Below, piece after piece: positions 44,096-56,373 of a stretch of 64,000 bases of DNA. Position numbers and translations under genes: made by a program. Source of the DNA: Xylogone sp. PMI_703 (Eukaryota > Ascomycota > Leotiomycetes); contig JAJTUQ010000009.1 in the NCBI GenBank assembly GCA_021399445.1, positions 1,009,501 through 1,073,500 of the forward strand, written 5' to 3'. Position 1 is the stretch's first letter. The number at the start of each line of letters is the position of its first letter. The notes under the pieces were generated by a model. That model saw only the letters and a program-made list of their open reading frames with translations. It was not told the DNA's origin and made no database searches.

Positions 44096-44729
44096 TTATG
44101 TCTCGTTTTGCATCGATTCTTCTCCGGCTTGAAGAGCCTTCATAATAGGGGTAGGATCCTGAAAATCAATTAGCTATCAGATCGCTCAAAGGATGAAAGA
44201 AGTCATACCATCCACACTTGATAAGAAGAAACCCTGGGTCCTGTGTCTATATCCACAAACATTAGTCTAGATGTAAACAGTAGCTGAATCGATTTTTCAT
44301 TGACAAGTACAGCTGTGACTCTTCCGAGAAGCATCAAGTCTCTTGTTTTTATCATCGCATCGCTATTATGAGCTTGGCTATATATCTTCAGGATTTCGTG
44401 TTTGCGAGATGAAATAGAAATCCAAGCACGGTCCCTACTGTGACGGATTCCTATTTTAAAACAAACTCTCATGTTAGATGTGTTTGAGTATCTAAAGCAT
44501 GACGAATACAAATTAGATATATATAATTCTAACCTTCTGTGCCTCTATAGCGGACAGGTCCATCAATGATGCCATCTTCAGCAAAGACCTCATCCGCCAG
44601 ACAATTTCCAGCCTTTTCGGTATCGCGATTGTCAAGTGCCCCATATAGCTTTTCAATTAAACTCTCCATTGAAGCGGTAACTATGGTCCTATTGAGGGAA
44701 GCCCGTACGACTGAGCTGATTGCATACAT
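44096..44729 (-). CDS. SnoaL/NTF2-like small protein
   Basis: Exons 44729-44534, 44450-44209 and 44158-44096 join to 166 residues. A second ATG at 44669 (MESLIEKLYGALDNRD) gives 146 residues and is the more typical start for this fold. Core features: IEKLYGALDNRD helix, CLADEVFAEDGIIDGPVRYRGTE, then ILKIYSQ, and a beta-rich C-half ending DPTPIMKALQAGEE. The family is a cone-shaped alpha+beta barrel used by polyketide cyclases, dehydratases and many small fungal proteins of unknown substrate. Introns are 83 and 50 nt, GT..AG. A TATATAAG box lies 83 bp upstream of the longer start. It is transcribed divergently from the SDR gene. Confidence 0.75.
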
Positions 44730-44811
44730 AGTTCGGAGTGGAATATTAGAAGTAGGAGGCGATTGTCCATGCCGCAGTGGGTCAACCGCCCGGGGTTAGG
44801 TATTTAAAGAA

Positions 44812-44819
44812 CTTATATA
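44812..44819 (-). promoter_or_regulatory. TATA box of the NTF2-like gene
   Basis: Minus-strand TATATAAG, 83 bp upstream of ATG 44729. Confidence 0.5.
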
Positions 44820-45281
44820 ATGGAAAGTCATCTTGCCACAGCACCCAGAAAGTATGGCCCTATCGCGAATATGTTATATTATCTGGAGTATTAAGCAATT
44901 CTTAGCTGTCCAATAGTTAGTAACTTAGTCCGACAGCCGCTCTCACCCTAAGCCACATACGGTAGGACCATTCTCTTGGCAATACGCACTTGAATACCCT
45001 TGCCCAATAAAGTACTGAGAAGTATTCACTGCCGCTCTAAACATAACTCCGAGGCACAAGATGCTTACGAAGGTGGCAGGTCCATAGGGGGTCTATTACA
45101 ACCCATTGGTGATATTTGGGATGAATTGATCAGAATGATACGATCTGGTCTATCGATGACGTACTCTGTAGTTATTTCCGATGGGTTTTACATGCTTTGC
45201 AAACTTAACTCCGTAACAGTATAACGACATTTGTTAAACTAGAGGAATATAAATTTGCTGTCGGAGATGTTTAGGAAATGG

Positions 45282-45289
45282 TATAAAAG
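45282..45289 (+). promoter_or_regulatory. TATA box of the SDR gene
   Basis: TATAAAAG, 121 bp upstream of ATG 45410. With the minus-strand TATA at 44812 it frames a divergent promoter of about 680 bp. Confidence 0.55.
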
Positions 45290-45409
45290 AGTACATTGAC
45301 TCACTACCCTTCATCATTTTGCAGGCATAGTTAGCTGGTTCAAACAGCCCTACCTTCACTTTCCAACGCTCCAACCCAAGGCTTAAACTCCATCCACGAA
45401 GCAACAGCA

Positions 45410-46385
45410 ATGAGTAAACTAGTGTGGCTCATCACTGGTGCCAGCTCTGGCCTTGGAGGTGTACTTGCAGAAGCTGTTCTTAAGCATGGCCATCAGGTCA
45501 TTGCCACCGCAAGACATCTCGACAATGCGCGCTCGGCTTATCCGCAAATTGAAGCCCGTGGCGGCAAATGGATGCATCTCGATGTGACAGCGGGGACCAC
45601 AACAGACGAAGTCAATGATGCAGTGAAAACTCTTGGTCTCGGGAAGATAGATGTTGTTGTAAATAATGCCGGGTATTCCTTAATTGGCAGTATTGAGGAT
45701 ATGAGGTTAGTATAACTTGTTAACCCACTGGCATATAGTTAAAAGATCTAACTGATATGCTCCCAGTGAGGAAGAGATACACAGTCAGATTAATACAAAC
45801 GTCTACGGTCCAATACGAGTTATTAAGGGTGTTCTTCCATATTTTCGAGCACAAAAGTCAGGGATCATTGTCAACATTAGTAGTATTTCAGGTCTGGATG
45901 GGCGTCCGGCCTGCGCGCTGTATGCTGCTAGTAAATTCGCACTTGAAGGTTTGTACCCGTTGAACACCAGTCCTCAAAACTCCTTTGTACTCAAATCTTT
46001 AGCTATATCTGAATCCCTTTCTCGTGAGCTGTCGACCTTCAATATCCGTCTCTTGATCGTCGAACCTGGAGTTTTCCGAACCAACTTCTTGAGCGCATTC
46101 AGAACTCCTGCGAAGGGGCTAAACCCAGCCTACAAAGATACGATCTTGGATCAAACCATCGGTGGTTTCTATAGCCTCCATGGCAAACAGGCTGGTGACC
46201 CAGAGAAGGCGGCAGAAAGAATATTTGACGTGGTTACTGGTACCGGTCTAGGAGCTGGGAAGACGGGGTTGCTAAGGCTACCACTCGGCCCAGATGCATT
46301 ACAGCGGGCAACTAATAAGGCTGATTCGTTGAAAAAGAATCTTGATGATATGAGAGACATTGCATTGAGTACAAACTTTGAGTAA
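45410..46385 (+). CDS. Classical short-chain dehydrogenase/reductase
   Basis: Three exons (45410-45705, 45767-45948, 46003-46385) give 286 residues; introns 61 and 54 nt, GT..AG. Cofactor loop TGASSGLG at residues 10-17, with TARHLDNA after it (Arg after beta2 favours NADPH), NNAGYSLIG after beta4, catalytic Ser in IVNISSISG, and YAASKFAL holding the catalytic Tyr and Lys. VEPGVFRTNF follows, as in many fungal SDRs similar to oxidoreductases of secondary metabolism. The C-terminal part DPEKAAERIFDVVTGTG is also common in this subgroup. Intact and preceded by a good TATA box. Substrate unknown. Confidence 0.95.
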
Positions 46386-49300
46386 ATTATAAAACCGTCT
46401 TCCATGCAAATCTTAATAACTTGTTCTAAATTTAAATGACAAAATATTTTTGATGATACACCGCTTATACAACTGCGAGTAAAGAAAATTTTCCTGATCA
46501 ATTTCTCATACAATTCCAGCAAGTCCCTGAGAAAGGAGAAAGTATTCCGGTCCTAGCGGCACAGCTATGGGATTGGGATAAACTGGAGAAGTAATCCACG
46601 GCGAAGAGGTACATTTACTTTGAATCTCTTCACACTACGTGGTAGCCTCAAGGAGGAATTTATGAACAAGACATGTAGATGTAGACCGGTGGTCGGTGAT
46701 AGCATATCCTCTTTCAAAGGACTTCATTTTCTATAACCAAAACGATTCTGCTAAATATTGATAAGCGTTGAAGCTCTATTTTCTAATGCTGAATCAAATA
46801 AATCTATCATTTAAATGTTGTTATAGTAGTTAAGTGATTTAAAATATTTTATATGATTTTTAGAGAATCGCAGCAGTGTCAGAACCAGCTGGAGAGTTCC
46901 ATTTGTCTCCTAAGTAAATCGCCCTACTATGATGAGGTATTCCACATAAATTGTTCCAAGAAAGGTTTAGCAGATTCAAACTATTCATGTTTTGGTGATC
47001 GAACGATGAAATTGACAAGAAATTTTGCTGAGGCAATCAGAAATCCGTCGGTATACACTGTTTCAATATCAATGTTCACGTCGGAAACAGCAGCCGTGAT
47101 ATTGAAAGCCTAAACCAGTTTGGCCATATTGATTTTCTAGACTTTATAAGCTTACATAAAATTTCTTAAGTATATATTCTTATTAAGGAGTTTTCTGTTA
47201 GTCATTGTCTTAGACAAATCTGTTTTCTAATATCAAACTTATATATGACTTTTCGGTAATTATTTTAGATTATCACCAGATCTATAATATTAAATTTATT
47301 ATTCAAGAACTTTTCAGGAATAAAGTTATCTAAGTTATTATATTTTTCTACATTTCGATAAATTACTTAAGTATTTATAAATAAGATTATTTCCTTGAAT
47401 AATATATATTTTTAATTATTATTAATCTTTATCAAAAAGCTTATTATAATAATATTAGAACTAAAATATATTAAAAGAATTAATATTTTTTATTTTTAAT
47501 ATATAAGTTAATAAATATATAAGTTTATTAAGATTTTCAATAAAAAATAATTTTTTACTATTATAAATTATATTAATTTCTTCTTATACTTTTTTAAGAA
47601 TATAAGGATATTTTGTTAATATTAGAACAAAATTGAATAAAATAAAAATTATAATATTAAAACTAACTTTTATCTTTAGATAATTCTGTTAGTTTTTCCT
47701 GTTTTATAATAAAAATAAATATATATATATAAATATTATTAAAATATATTAAATACTTATCCTGGACTATTTATCTTGTTTTATTTCTGACAAATAGTCT
47801 TTGTTTTTTTTTTAAGGAAATATAAACTTAAGAAAATATTATAAAAAAAGAAATACATTTATTAATAATATAACCTCAGGTTCTAAAATGACTATAAATT
47901 AATCTTGTACATAATATAATATTTAGATTTTGGGAAAGTTAAATTAAGCTCTCTGCTGGCCAAAGATAGTGGTCAAAATCATTATTATTGAATAATGCCA
48001 GATATGATCATAATAACCAGCTGAATTATAACATAAGTCAAATAAGGTCTAGCTTACTTTTGTACTTTGGACTAGAAGTAGTTAATTTACCATAGTTACA
48101 TTCAGTAAGGTTTGTATAATCTTCCGTTACTTTCTCTAAGTCTCTCCATATGGTAGAAAGAGTATATGAACACTTTGTGGACAAATTATTTTATTCCCGA
48201 TAAAATTTTCTGGTTGACTAGAATATATTACACCTCGTTTATCAAATAGTCTATTTGATATTTGATCAGTTTCAATGGATCGCATATTTGCGTGGCATTT
48301 TCCTTACTCTTTGACATGTTTGTAGTGATTTAATGCCACGATATTTTGAGAGCCAAATTTAAAGCCTAAAATACTGTTACATTGCGAGGACCAACTCTCC
48401 CACCTAACACTTTGTCAGCTTTATTATCTCATGTTAATATTAAGCTTTATATTTACTTTATGAAGGCTTTGCTCAAGGGTATCTGATGGAGGTTGCCTAG
48501 AAATGGGATGGTCGGTGGTCCAGGGGGGAAGTTTTTGGGCTTTCTAGATGCTAATATGACCGGTACAACTATGATGATGACTAGAAGTAGCCAGACGGTT
48601 AATGGAAAACAACTAGTAGTAGTCATTGCTCTGAAAAGATTGAACCGATAGAATCCGGCAGTGTATCTTTAGAGCGGAACACCGAAAGGTTATATGAATG
48701 CGTTTCAAACCTTCTTCACCTATTTCTCAAATATGGAGACAGATTACCTCATTTGGCAGCGTCATTCATGTGCGGGGTAATATATTATAGAATCAAATAC
48801 GTTTGAATATGGTATGTGCGTATCAGGTAGGCTAACTGTACATTCACGCAGCCATAGTCTGGAGCCTTCGCATCTGTCCCGCAAATTAGCATGTCTCAAA
48901 CCGTAAGAGTCCCACGTTCTCCATTAATTTATCCCCGCATCAGTTGAATAGTCCCGCCACAGGCACAGGTTCCCTGTACCTTAGAGTATATTGCGATGTG
49001 AGTCTCCAACTCAACCAGCATCTTCAGGTATACCAAACGCTGATCTCCACCTGTAGACCAAGCAATTCTTCAATACTAATTTAACTCACCTATAAATATA
49101 ATTTCATCGCGTATTATTTACGTAAATTCTACATACCCCTTTAATGGAAAGCTTTATTATGGTTTAGTCCCAGCTATAACAGTAGGATTTAAATTACATG
49201 CCGGTAGAATCCAGAATAGTGCTTATTCCCCGTAGGATACTATGCTAAGGATTCATTAACCTCATCCCAGACTTGAGCTGGTTTTGTGGGGTTGCATATT

Positions 49301-49456
49301 TTGTGGGTTGTTCTGGTTTTCGTCCCACAAAATTTCTGGGAATAACTACATTCATTCCATATTAAATAGGACGTAGAGCACATTGTACATCATATTCAAT
49401 AATGCTCAAAACCATTAAAGTTTCTTGATCTTTATCATAATGGCTTTCCAACCGAT
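46386..49456. other. AT-rich intergenic region of about 3 kb
   Basis: An 86-codon frame at 46853-47113 shows no domain. 47110-48000 is strongly AT-rich and RIP-like. 48500-49400 has ordinary composition but no recognisable gene. Confidence 0.4.
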
Positions 49457-49543
49457 CAGCAATGAGTATTAACAGAGGCCCACTTCCTTGGTACCAAAAA
49501 TTTTGGTACCAAGGAAGTGGGCCTCTGTTAATACTCATTGCTG
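49457..49543. repeat. Perfect 87-bp palindrome (43-bp arms, 1-nt centre at 49500)
   Basis: The left arm 49457-49499 is the exact complement of 49501-49543; the centre is CCAAAA-A-TTTTGG. The start codon of the alpha/beta hydrolase lies in the left arm. Symmetry breaks at 49456 (T) against 49544 (G). Confidence 0.95.
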
Positions 49544-50244
49544 GAGGAGGGGGGAATGGGGATATCTGGAATGGCGTTCTCCCAATTTTGGCCAAAGAAT
49601 ATACAGCTGTCACTTTTGACCGCCGCGGAAATCAGCGAAGCGCTCTTCCCAAGGAGGAACTGGCTCCGATGAATATACCTCAGCAAGCCCGTGATGTGAT
49701 TGCTATTATTAAATCACTGAAACGTGAAAAGGCCTACATTCATGGAAATAGCGGAGGGGGTGTTATTGCTCTCCAAATGGCTTCAAGCTATCCGAATTGG
49801 GTTGAAGGTGTTGTACCGCACGAATCGCCTACATGTGCATTACTCCCTGACGCACCTAAAATCCTTGATTTCAACAATTATGTGTATAAAACCTTTAAAA
49901 CTCAAGGTTCCACGGCGGCTTGGAAGGCTTTCTCCGAAACAATGGTTGGATTCTCTTTCGACGGTAAAGAGATCCCACATCAAACCGGGGATTATTTTTT
50001 CACATATGAGTACTTGATATTTGGTTTATATACCCCAGATCTTGATAGGATCCGCCGGAATGGTGTAAAAATTGCTGTTTCCAAGGGCAAAGAAAGCAAG
50101 GATGCTTGGTATGCAAGAACTGTTGATAGACAAGCAGAAATTCTTAACTGTAAAATTATCGACTTTCCTGGAGCGCATTTGGCTTTTGCTGTAACTCCAG
50201 ATTCCTATGCAGCTGCTTTACTTGAAGCTTTGAGATTAATTTAG
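49462..50244 (+). CDS. Alpha/beta hydrolase with palindrome-derived N-terminus
   Basis: Single exon, 260 residues. The core reads WYQGSGPLLILIAGGGGNGDIW, then YTAVTFDRRGNQRS, the nucleophile elbow GNSGGG (Ser in GxSxG), and the catalytic His in FPGAHLAFA near the C-terminus: a standard alpha/beta hydrolase. The first 14 residues (MSINRGPLPWYQKF) are the reverse-complement copy of the DNA encoding WYQGSGPLLILIAG, created by the palindrome. The original start of the enzyme has been replaced; relatives have a longer beta strand there. The rest of the frame is undamaged. Whether the protein still folds or is expressed is uncertain. Confidence 0.85.
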   Translation: MSINRGPLPWYQKFWYQGSGPLLILIAGGGGNGDIWNGVLPILAKEYTAVTFDRRGNQRSALPKEELAPMNIPQQARDVIAIIKSLKREKAYIHGNSGGGVIALQMASSYPNWVEGVVPHESPTCALLPDAPKILDFNNYVYKTFKTQGSTAAWKAFSETMVGFSFDGKEIPHQTGDYFFTYEYLIFGLYTPDLDRIRRNGVKIAVSKGKESKDAWYARTVDRQAEILNCKIIDFPGAHLAFAVTPDSYAAALLEALRLI

Positions 50245-50902
50245 GTGGAATGTGCCCAGGATCACTAGGGTCAATAAGTCTCATTGTACGATAATACTAT
50301 AAGCATCTATCTTGCTCATGTAGCTATCACATTACGAAATAGTATTGCATCAATTGTCCATCTAAATATAATGGCATTATCAAACATTCACATATATTAC
50401 GGTCACAATCTCTTGTAAACAAGGTATCACAACCCTGGACAAGATATGGTGGCTAAATCCAGACTATGTCCTCGCAAACGTATGTAAATATCCATGACGT
50501 TCATTTTGCAGAAGAGTATTCATTTTTTGAATATCATGATGTAACTTTTCATTACAAAGAAATTAAGTCAAGAATGGAGTAGAGGCTCGGCAGGGTTACA
50601 TTTACTTTACGCTTGTGGTACTGTCCCACCCCCACCTCTGTGGGGAAGTCAGCTGTGATCCAACCGACGCGTAAAGCATTCCCTAGGTGATCCAGGAATT
50701 AGAGATCACGTATTTGCTGAAATAGATGAAAAAAAAGTATTCTACGGAATAAGTATGGAACACTAAGTTGGTACAAATAGCTTGGGATACTGATGGATCC
50801 TAACTTTGCTCTGTTGTGAAACGGGTAGGTTACATCTTGCGCAAGTTCCGCCGTATTTCTCTAGCTTGAAAAAAGAGCTACGATATCTGACATTTATTAT
50901 AA
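50245..50902. other. Intergenic, no gene seen
   Basis: No coding signal recognised between the hydrolase and the P450 scrap. Confidence 0.35.
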
Positions 50903-51032
50903 TGGCTTTACTTCAGGAGTTTATATTTCTATCCCATGGAATCGTTTCTATTTACCATGCCATATATTATGGATTCGTTCATCCTTTCTGCCACTATCCT
51001 GGCCCTTTCTTAGCCAGGCTTACAGATCTAGT
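50903..51032 (+). pseudogene. Cytochrome P450 N-terminal fragment
   Basis: ATG 50903 opens a hydrophobic anchor (LLQEFIFLSHGIVSIYHAIYYGF) followed by VHPFCHYPGPFLARLTDL, the proline-rich hinge of fungal microsomal P450s (usually FHPLxxYPGP). It stops at a GTAAGC donor-like site. No I-helix, ExxR or haem-binding loop was found downstream, so only the first exon survives. Confidence 0.65.
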
Positions 51033-51052
51033 AAGCGAACAGATGTTTTGAT

Positions 51053-52628
51053 GCTTTTCATTCTTGACAGTTCGACTCCTGTAATACATTGGTGAACTAA
51101 GTTGAATGAAACAAATCAGCAGGCTGGGTATTGATATAATGAATCGATACCTTGCGGTTCCTCTTTCGTATGGTTGACAGCATCCTTTCTGCATCACAGT
51201 TACAGAACAGAGCGCGTTAGCGATATGAGGCTACCTCTCCTATTGGTCTCTCATCAAAGTATGACGTATTTAATGATTATGTACGGACGTAGATGGCCAC
51301 CAGTTTAGATTATCCCTCTTCAACCTTGCTTGAACTATACACGCGTTGGAGTATCCTAATCTATTAAAATGTATGTAAATAAAGAGAATAGACAAATTGA
51401 AAAATGTATGGTTTATAAAAGCAAACATTATATTTGTCCTACTGCAACGGATGGCCGAGCTTTTTCTGAAAATTCTTACATTATATTACGTACTAGTTCG
51501 TGTCATAAAACTGACCGCAAGTCCATCAGTTCAAAGTTTTCTGAACTTGATAGGATTATACCTTAATCATACATCTTTGCCATTGGCCCGATTCTATTAT
51601 CTATCACTAGTTAGTTAACTTAGCCGATTATGATGTTGATGCATCCGGTGGATATTCAAGAGATACTAATCCGAAAGTGGAAGGACCATTCTCTTGGCAA
51701 GAAGGTCCCGATCTTCCAATAAGAGGCCCTGCCCTAAAAACATGATAATTTTAACCTGCATTACCTTTGTATTAAACTAATACATGATATAAACCCCGTT
51801 ACATTTTTGCACTGTACAGCACGGCTGTATATTGGCAGTCTACTGAAATAAAGATGGGTCATGACATCTTCCTAGACCCGCTAACTGGCGGATCTCAGCT
51901 GTTACCTTCATTAACTTTTGTGATCTCCTATTTCCGTTGACCGCAATAAAGATCCTAATGAACTGTTAAATGTTCATCCGAATCCCATAATTTGCCCAAC
52001 ATTCTTAACTAACCAACGTTAGCTCTCAATGTAGTTTTCCTTCCCCTCTACCTGAAAGTAATTCGGTCTTACCGTTCACTCGAAAAGCATTGACTTACCA
52101 CAAAGGTGGATTTTCAGTCTTTCACTTTCCAAGTTCCCAATCAATGAATATCTAGCATTATTATTAACGATATCAATTTGACTACTATCAAGTGTCTTAA
52201 CGGCGTCATCCACCTTTCAGTTGTAATTAGCGTTCTCATATCAAGAGTTATTTATACTTCGTCGTGAATAGGCACGTAATATGCCACTTAGGATGCATCC
52301 ACGCAGCCTCTTCAGCCGCAGTCAACCATCAGCCATCCAATGACGCGAAGCCACGATTATCAGCCGTCCACACATCTGTTACTTGAAGTTGTTGCCTGCA
52401 TGTCTGAGCCTCAACACAAATTGCGCAAGATACAGTATTTTAATGACCTTCCCCATGGGCAAAGTACAGTATGCCCCGCCAACTTTTAACAGCTGGACTT
52501 CCACTTCGAGAGGGAATAGACTAATAGTCGAATACACCATTTCATTCTAGTAGCAATCTCCTAATCAGACGGAAAGCATTGTTGACATCTATAGATTTGT
52601 CCATCCGATCGATAGTGTCGCGTCTAAT
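51053..52628. other. Intergenic, no supported gene
   Basis: A 73-codon frame at 51397-51618 has no domain. The phrase AGGACCATTCTCTTGGCAA at about 51682 also occurs near 44967, suggesting a dispersed repeat. Confidence 0.35.
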
Positions 52629-53069
52629 ATGTCCGATTCTGGCCGTCTCTATGTCTATGTCCAGCTTAAATCGAACCCGATAACCATAGACATTGAATTC
52701 CCCAGCGCATCCCTAGCTGAAACATATATATCCAGTATCGCCGGACAGAAGAGATTTCTTCAGCGAGGTAACGGATCAATCGTGCGCCTCGAGCTCCCTT
52801 CATCAGCCATCGAGTTGGAAGTGAGTCGCACTTTGGGAGGGTTCATAATCCACTTCGATTCCGAAAGGCACGCAGATAACTGGAGGGACGCTATTTGCAT
52901 GTCAGTGCAAGAACATCGGAAGTGGTTATTGATAAAGCAGTATTGGGCAGCTGTGGACCTTTCCGGGGCGCTCAATAGTGCTCGGGCTTCCCGGGTTCAT
53001 CAGAGAGAACCGCAAAATCGCGGAGGAACTCCGCCTTCGGAGCGTGCTAGGGTTTCGGAGCGTTCTTAA
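52629..53069 (+). CDS. Hypothetical protein, 146 residues
   Basis: Single ATG-initiated exon with ordinary composition. Beta-rich pattern (RLYVYVQLKSNPITIDIEF, IVRLELPSSAIELEV, GGFIIHFDSERHADNWRDAI) ending in an amphipathic helix resembles the strand-helix end of PH-like domains, but I cannot confirm a family. The C-terminal 35 residues are Arg/Ser/Pro-rich and probably disordered. No signal peptide or membrane segment. Confidence 0.45.
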   Translation: MSDSGRLYVYVQLKSNPITIDIEFPSASLAETYISSIAGQKRFLQRGNGSIVRLELPSSAIELEVSRTLGGFIIHFDSERHADNWRDAICMSVQEHRKWLLIKQYWAAVDLSGALNSARASRVHQREPQNRGGTPPSERARVSERS

Positions 53070-53653
53070 GGTCTCGGACACTCCGAGAAAGGCTCTATGA
53101 TATCGCCATCATATAGATATACTAGAGGCTAGAGGCTTATGAGGACGGATAAAGGCTTGCCATCCTCAACTTATCAACAGAAGAGGACATCAGGCAACTT
53201 GTATCATACTTTTTCAGGAACTTCGTTATAGAGATTAGCGTCCTAGTGATTACCGCATCTATAAGCACTCAATGAATAATAATTTTTGTTAACCTAACTT
53301 TTAGCCTCAATAGTTAGTGGCTTCAATGTAAGTAACAAGGACTCTGTATTTAACATAAGCTTTGGACTTGCAAGCACTAACTCACCATAATTGTGGCGAG
53401 ACTTGAGCCTCGAAATCCCCGAATACGGATTCAAACGGCGATGCATGCATACTGGAACCACTGCCACTTCGCGGAGCGTCAACAAGCTCAATTCACATCG
53501 AAAGTGGATCCCCGGCTTCCCCTCAGTGAACTTTGACCGGACACCAAACATCCCAGCACGGCGAGACGAGATGCCGCATTTCCACCGCCTGGGGCATAGT
53601 TAAGGGAACCATGCAGGAATAAGTTTGCTTCTCGATTTCTCCATCTCGTGCTG

Positions 53654-53659
53654 TATATA
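53654..53659 (+). promoter_or_regulatory. TATA box of the FAD oxidase gene
   Basis: TATATA 64 bp upstream of ATG 53723. Confidence 0.4.
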
Positions 53660-53722
53660 CGTAGTACCTCATCTGTTCTGTTCTGTGTGTTCATATCCAA
53701 GCTTCCTATTATCTCCCTCGCC

Positions 53723-55540
53723 ATGATATTCTCCATAGCAGCAGCATTCGCGACGCTCGCGACCACGGCGACGGCAGCATCGAGTCCCCATGACGTCTGC
53801 GTAGGTTCCCGCAATTCTTTTATCCCTTCTTTTCATCTCTTCTCACTCCTTCCAACTCGTGATTGGCCTGGCGATAACACTGACCCGGCGCCAAGTGTGC
53901 GGCTCTCGCCGCGGATGAGCACCTACATGGCAAAGTCCTCCTACCAGACAACGCAGCGTACATTGCAGAACTGGAGACGTACTACTCCGCCAATGCAGCG
54001 CAACGCGCCTGGTGCATGGTTCTGCCGGAGAGTACGGCGGATGTACAAGCCACAGTGAAGATTTTGGTCAAAGAGCAGTGTCCGTTCGGCATTAAGGCGG
54101 GTGGACACTCGGCGTGGGAGGGATCTAGCGGTATCGCGGAGGGTGTCACTGTTGACTTTGAGTACATGAACACGACGAGTTATGATTCGGCGACAGGAAT
54201 TGTTTCGATCCAGCCTGGTGCACGATGGGGTTCGGTGTATGAGTTGCTTGATCCGTACAATGTCACGGTTGTCGGCGCGCGGACTTCAGTCGTTGGTGTC
54301 GGTGGCTTCACCACGGGTGGCGGCGTAAGTGTCTGCAACATATTCTAACTCTTTAGTATTATACTGGACCGATTAACGAGCAACTGGCTAAAAATCATTC
54401 CAGTATTCCTTTCATAGCAACTCTCACGGCTTTGCGTGCGACAATGTCGTTAATTGGGAGATTGTTCTGGCGGATGGCAGCGTCGTCAACGCCAACACTA
54501 GCGTGAATTCTGACCTCTGGAGAGCGCAGAAGGGCGGCTCAGGAAACCTGGGCTTTGTTACTCGAATTGATCAGAGTGAGAAACGATTTTTTTTTTTAAT
54601 AAAATGACAACCAAAATGCTACCCTGCACAGCAGACTGATGGCATATCTTTAGAGACGGTCGAGGGCACCCAACTCTGGGGTGGCTTCACTAGCTACAAC
54701 CTGAGCGAGACAGAAAACGTCTTCAATGCCTACCTCGACTTCGTGGAAAACACCCAAGAGAACTCTCCTGACCAGGTTATCATTGCTCTCTACTACGACA
54801 ACACGGGATTCTCCATCCGATCTATCTTAACCAACAACAAGGGAATTGCGAATGGCCCCACTTTCAACGGCTTCCTTGCACTGCCCAACATCTCAAGCAC
54901 CTTGACCGTGGGACCCGAGTCTGAGATCATCCCCCAGTTCACCGGTCCTACGCCTCTTGGTCTCTAGTAAGTCGAGCCTAGCTCCATATTAACTACTGCT
55001 TATCATATCTTATATAATCATCGAGCTAATACCTCGAATTACAGCGCCAACTGGTTCACAGGTACGGCCACCAACAGCTTTGAAGCCCTGAGCATCATCA
55101 ACGAGCTGCATTCCAAATACGTCGCCAAGATCGTGGCTGCGGCACATACTTCCAACTTCAGCACCCTCATTGAGTTCCAGCCCGTCACCAATACCATGGT
55201 CCGGAACAGTAACAAGCGTGGAGGCAACATACTCGGCCTGGAACCCATCGTGGCAGATAGCCCTGTTCTCATGTGGCTTGTCGCCCTGACCGTTGATACG
55301 GAGGAGAATCAGGCAGTCATCCTGCCCATTGTCCACCAATTCGTCGCAGCCATCAATCAGAACCTAAAAGACGCCGGACGGTTCGTGGACTGGATCTATC
55401 TTAACTATGCTTGGGGTAATGAGAAGCCATACAGCCACTACGGCCGAGCCAACCTGGACATGCTGGCGGCCGTGTCGAACAAGTATGATCCCAATGGAGT
55501 GTTTCAAAACCTACACCAAACTGGCTTTAAGTTTAATTAG
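53723..55540 (+). CDS. Secreted FAD-linked oxidoreductase (BBE-like)
   Basis: Five exons (53723-53800, 53896-54324, 54404-54575, 54654-54966, 55045-55540) give 495 residues with GT..AG introns of 78-95 nt. Signal peptide in residues 1-20 (MIFSIAAAFATLATTATAA). The FAD_binding_4 domain shows CPFGIKAGGHSAWEG, whose His should carry the 8-alpha-histidyl FAD, then IQPGARWGSVYELL, GVGGFTTGGG, and GGSGNLGFVT. The C-terminal BBE motif is LNYAWGNEKPYSHYG ... LAAVSNKYDPNGVF. Relatives oxidise carbohydrates or secondary metabolites (berberine-bridge-enzyme-like, VAO/PCMH fold). No second cysteinyl FAD link is obvious (the region reads YSFHSNSHG). Intact. Confidence 0.93.
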
Positions 55541-56373
55541 AGGAGTCCATTGGACTATGCTATGTAACAAAGATAATCGACTGCTTGAAGTTTAGCTTTC
55601 TATGTAGAGATGCTTTATTGTTGTTGCAACGTGCCTAGGGCGAGTCACAATATTTAGTACTTAGTTCAGTAGCTCAATCAATTTAGTTACTGTATATGAT
55701 ATTCCATTACTATGGAGAACTATAACCTAGCCAACGGTGATCATAATGGCCTTGTGAGTACAAACACAATACTAGATTTACTCACTGCAATGGGTTTTTG
55801 AGTCCATGGATTAGCTTCCCATTGCAAATGTATTATGATTTATTACTGATATCAATTAGATACCTACATTTCGATCCCAATCTTCTCATATAGCTGAGTT
55901 ACAGCCAACCCAACTAGCCGCCGGTAGCTCTGTACATAGACAATGTACGGTCTATGTCAGAGTGCAGATGTTGGTATAATAGGGACACTGCATAGCCACC
56001 CAATAGCAAGCGGTTAGGGATTCAGTGGCTATAAAGTCAGTGGCTCACATCGGTATATTGGGGAACAAGAAATCAATTTGTATATAATTTCTGGTGATTC
56101 TTGTTATCAGTACACCGTCACCTAGCTATAATCCATAATGGTGGTGCCCAGCTATATTCTTGGTCTTCCTTTACTCCATTCAACCAACGGTTCTGACAAT
56201 CTATCACTGATGCAGACTGCCAAATCCCTGCCACCTGGCCGAAACCTCCTGAGCATTTGTTGTCCGTGCTAATTCCCCCTATAACTATGATGAAGAAGAC
56301 TGCCTCAGCCGCATAGGGAAGCCGTAATCCAATTATGTGGGTGATAATCTTTGCCTTCGTTCTTCTCTTTTAC
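55541..56373. other. Intergenic, no gene seen
   Basis: Shared 3' region between the FAD oxidase and a minus-strand membrane-protein gene. Confidence 0.4.

Noticed and set aside
46853..47113. Possible 86-residue gene at the edge of an AT-rich block
   Set aside because: No recognisable motif and codon use drifts with local AT content.
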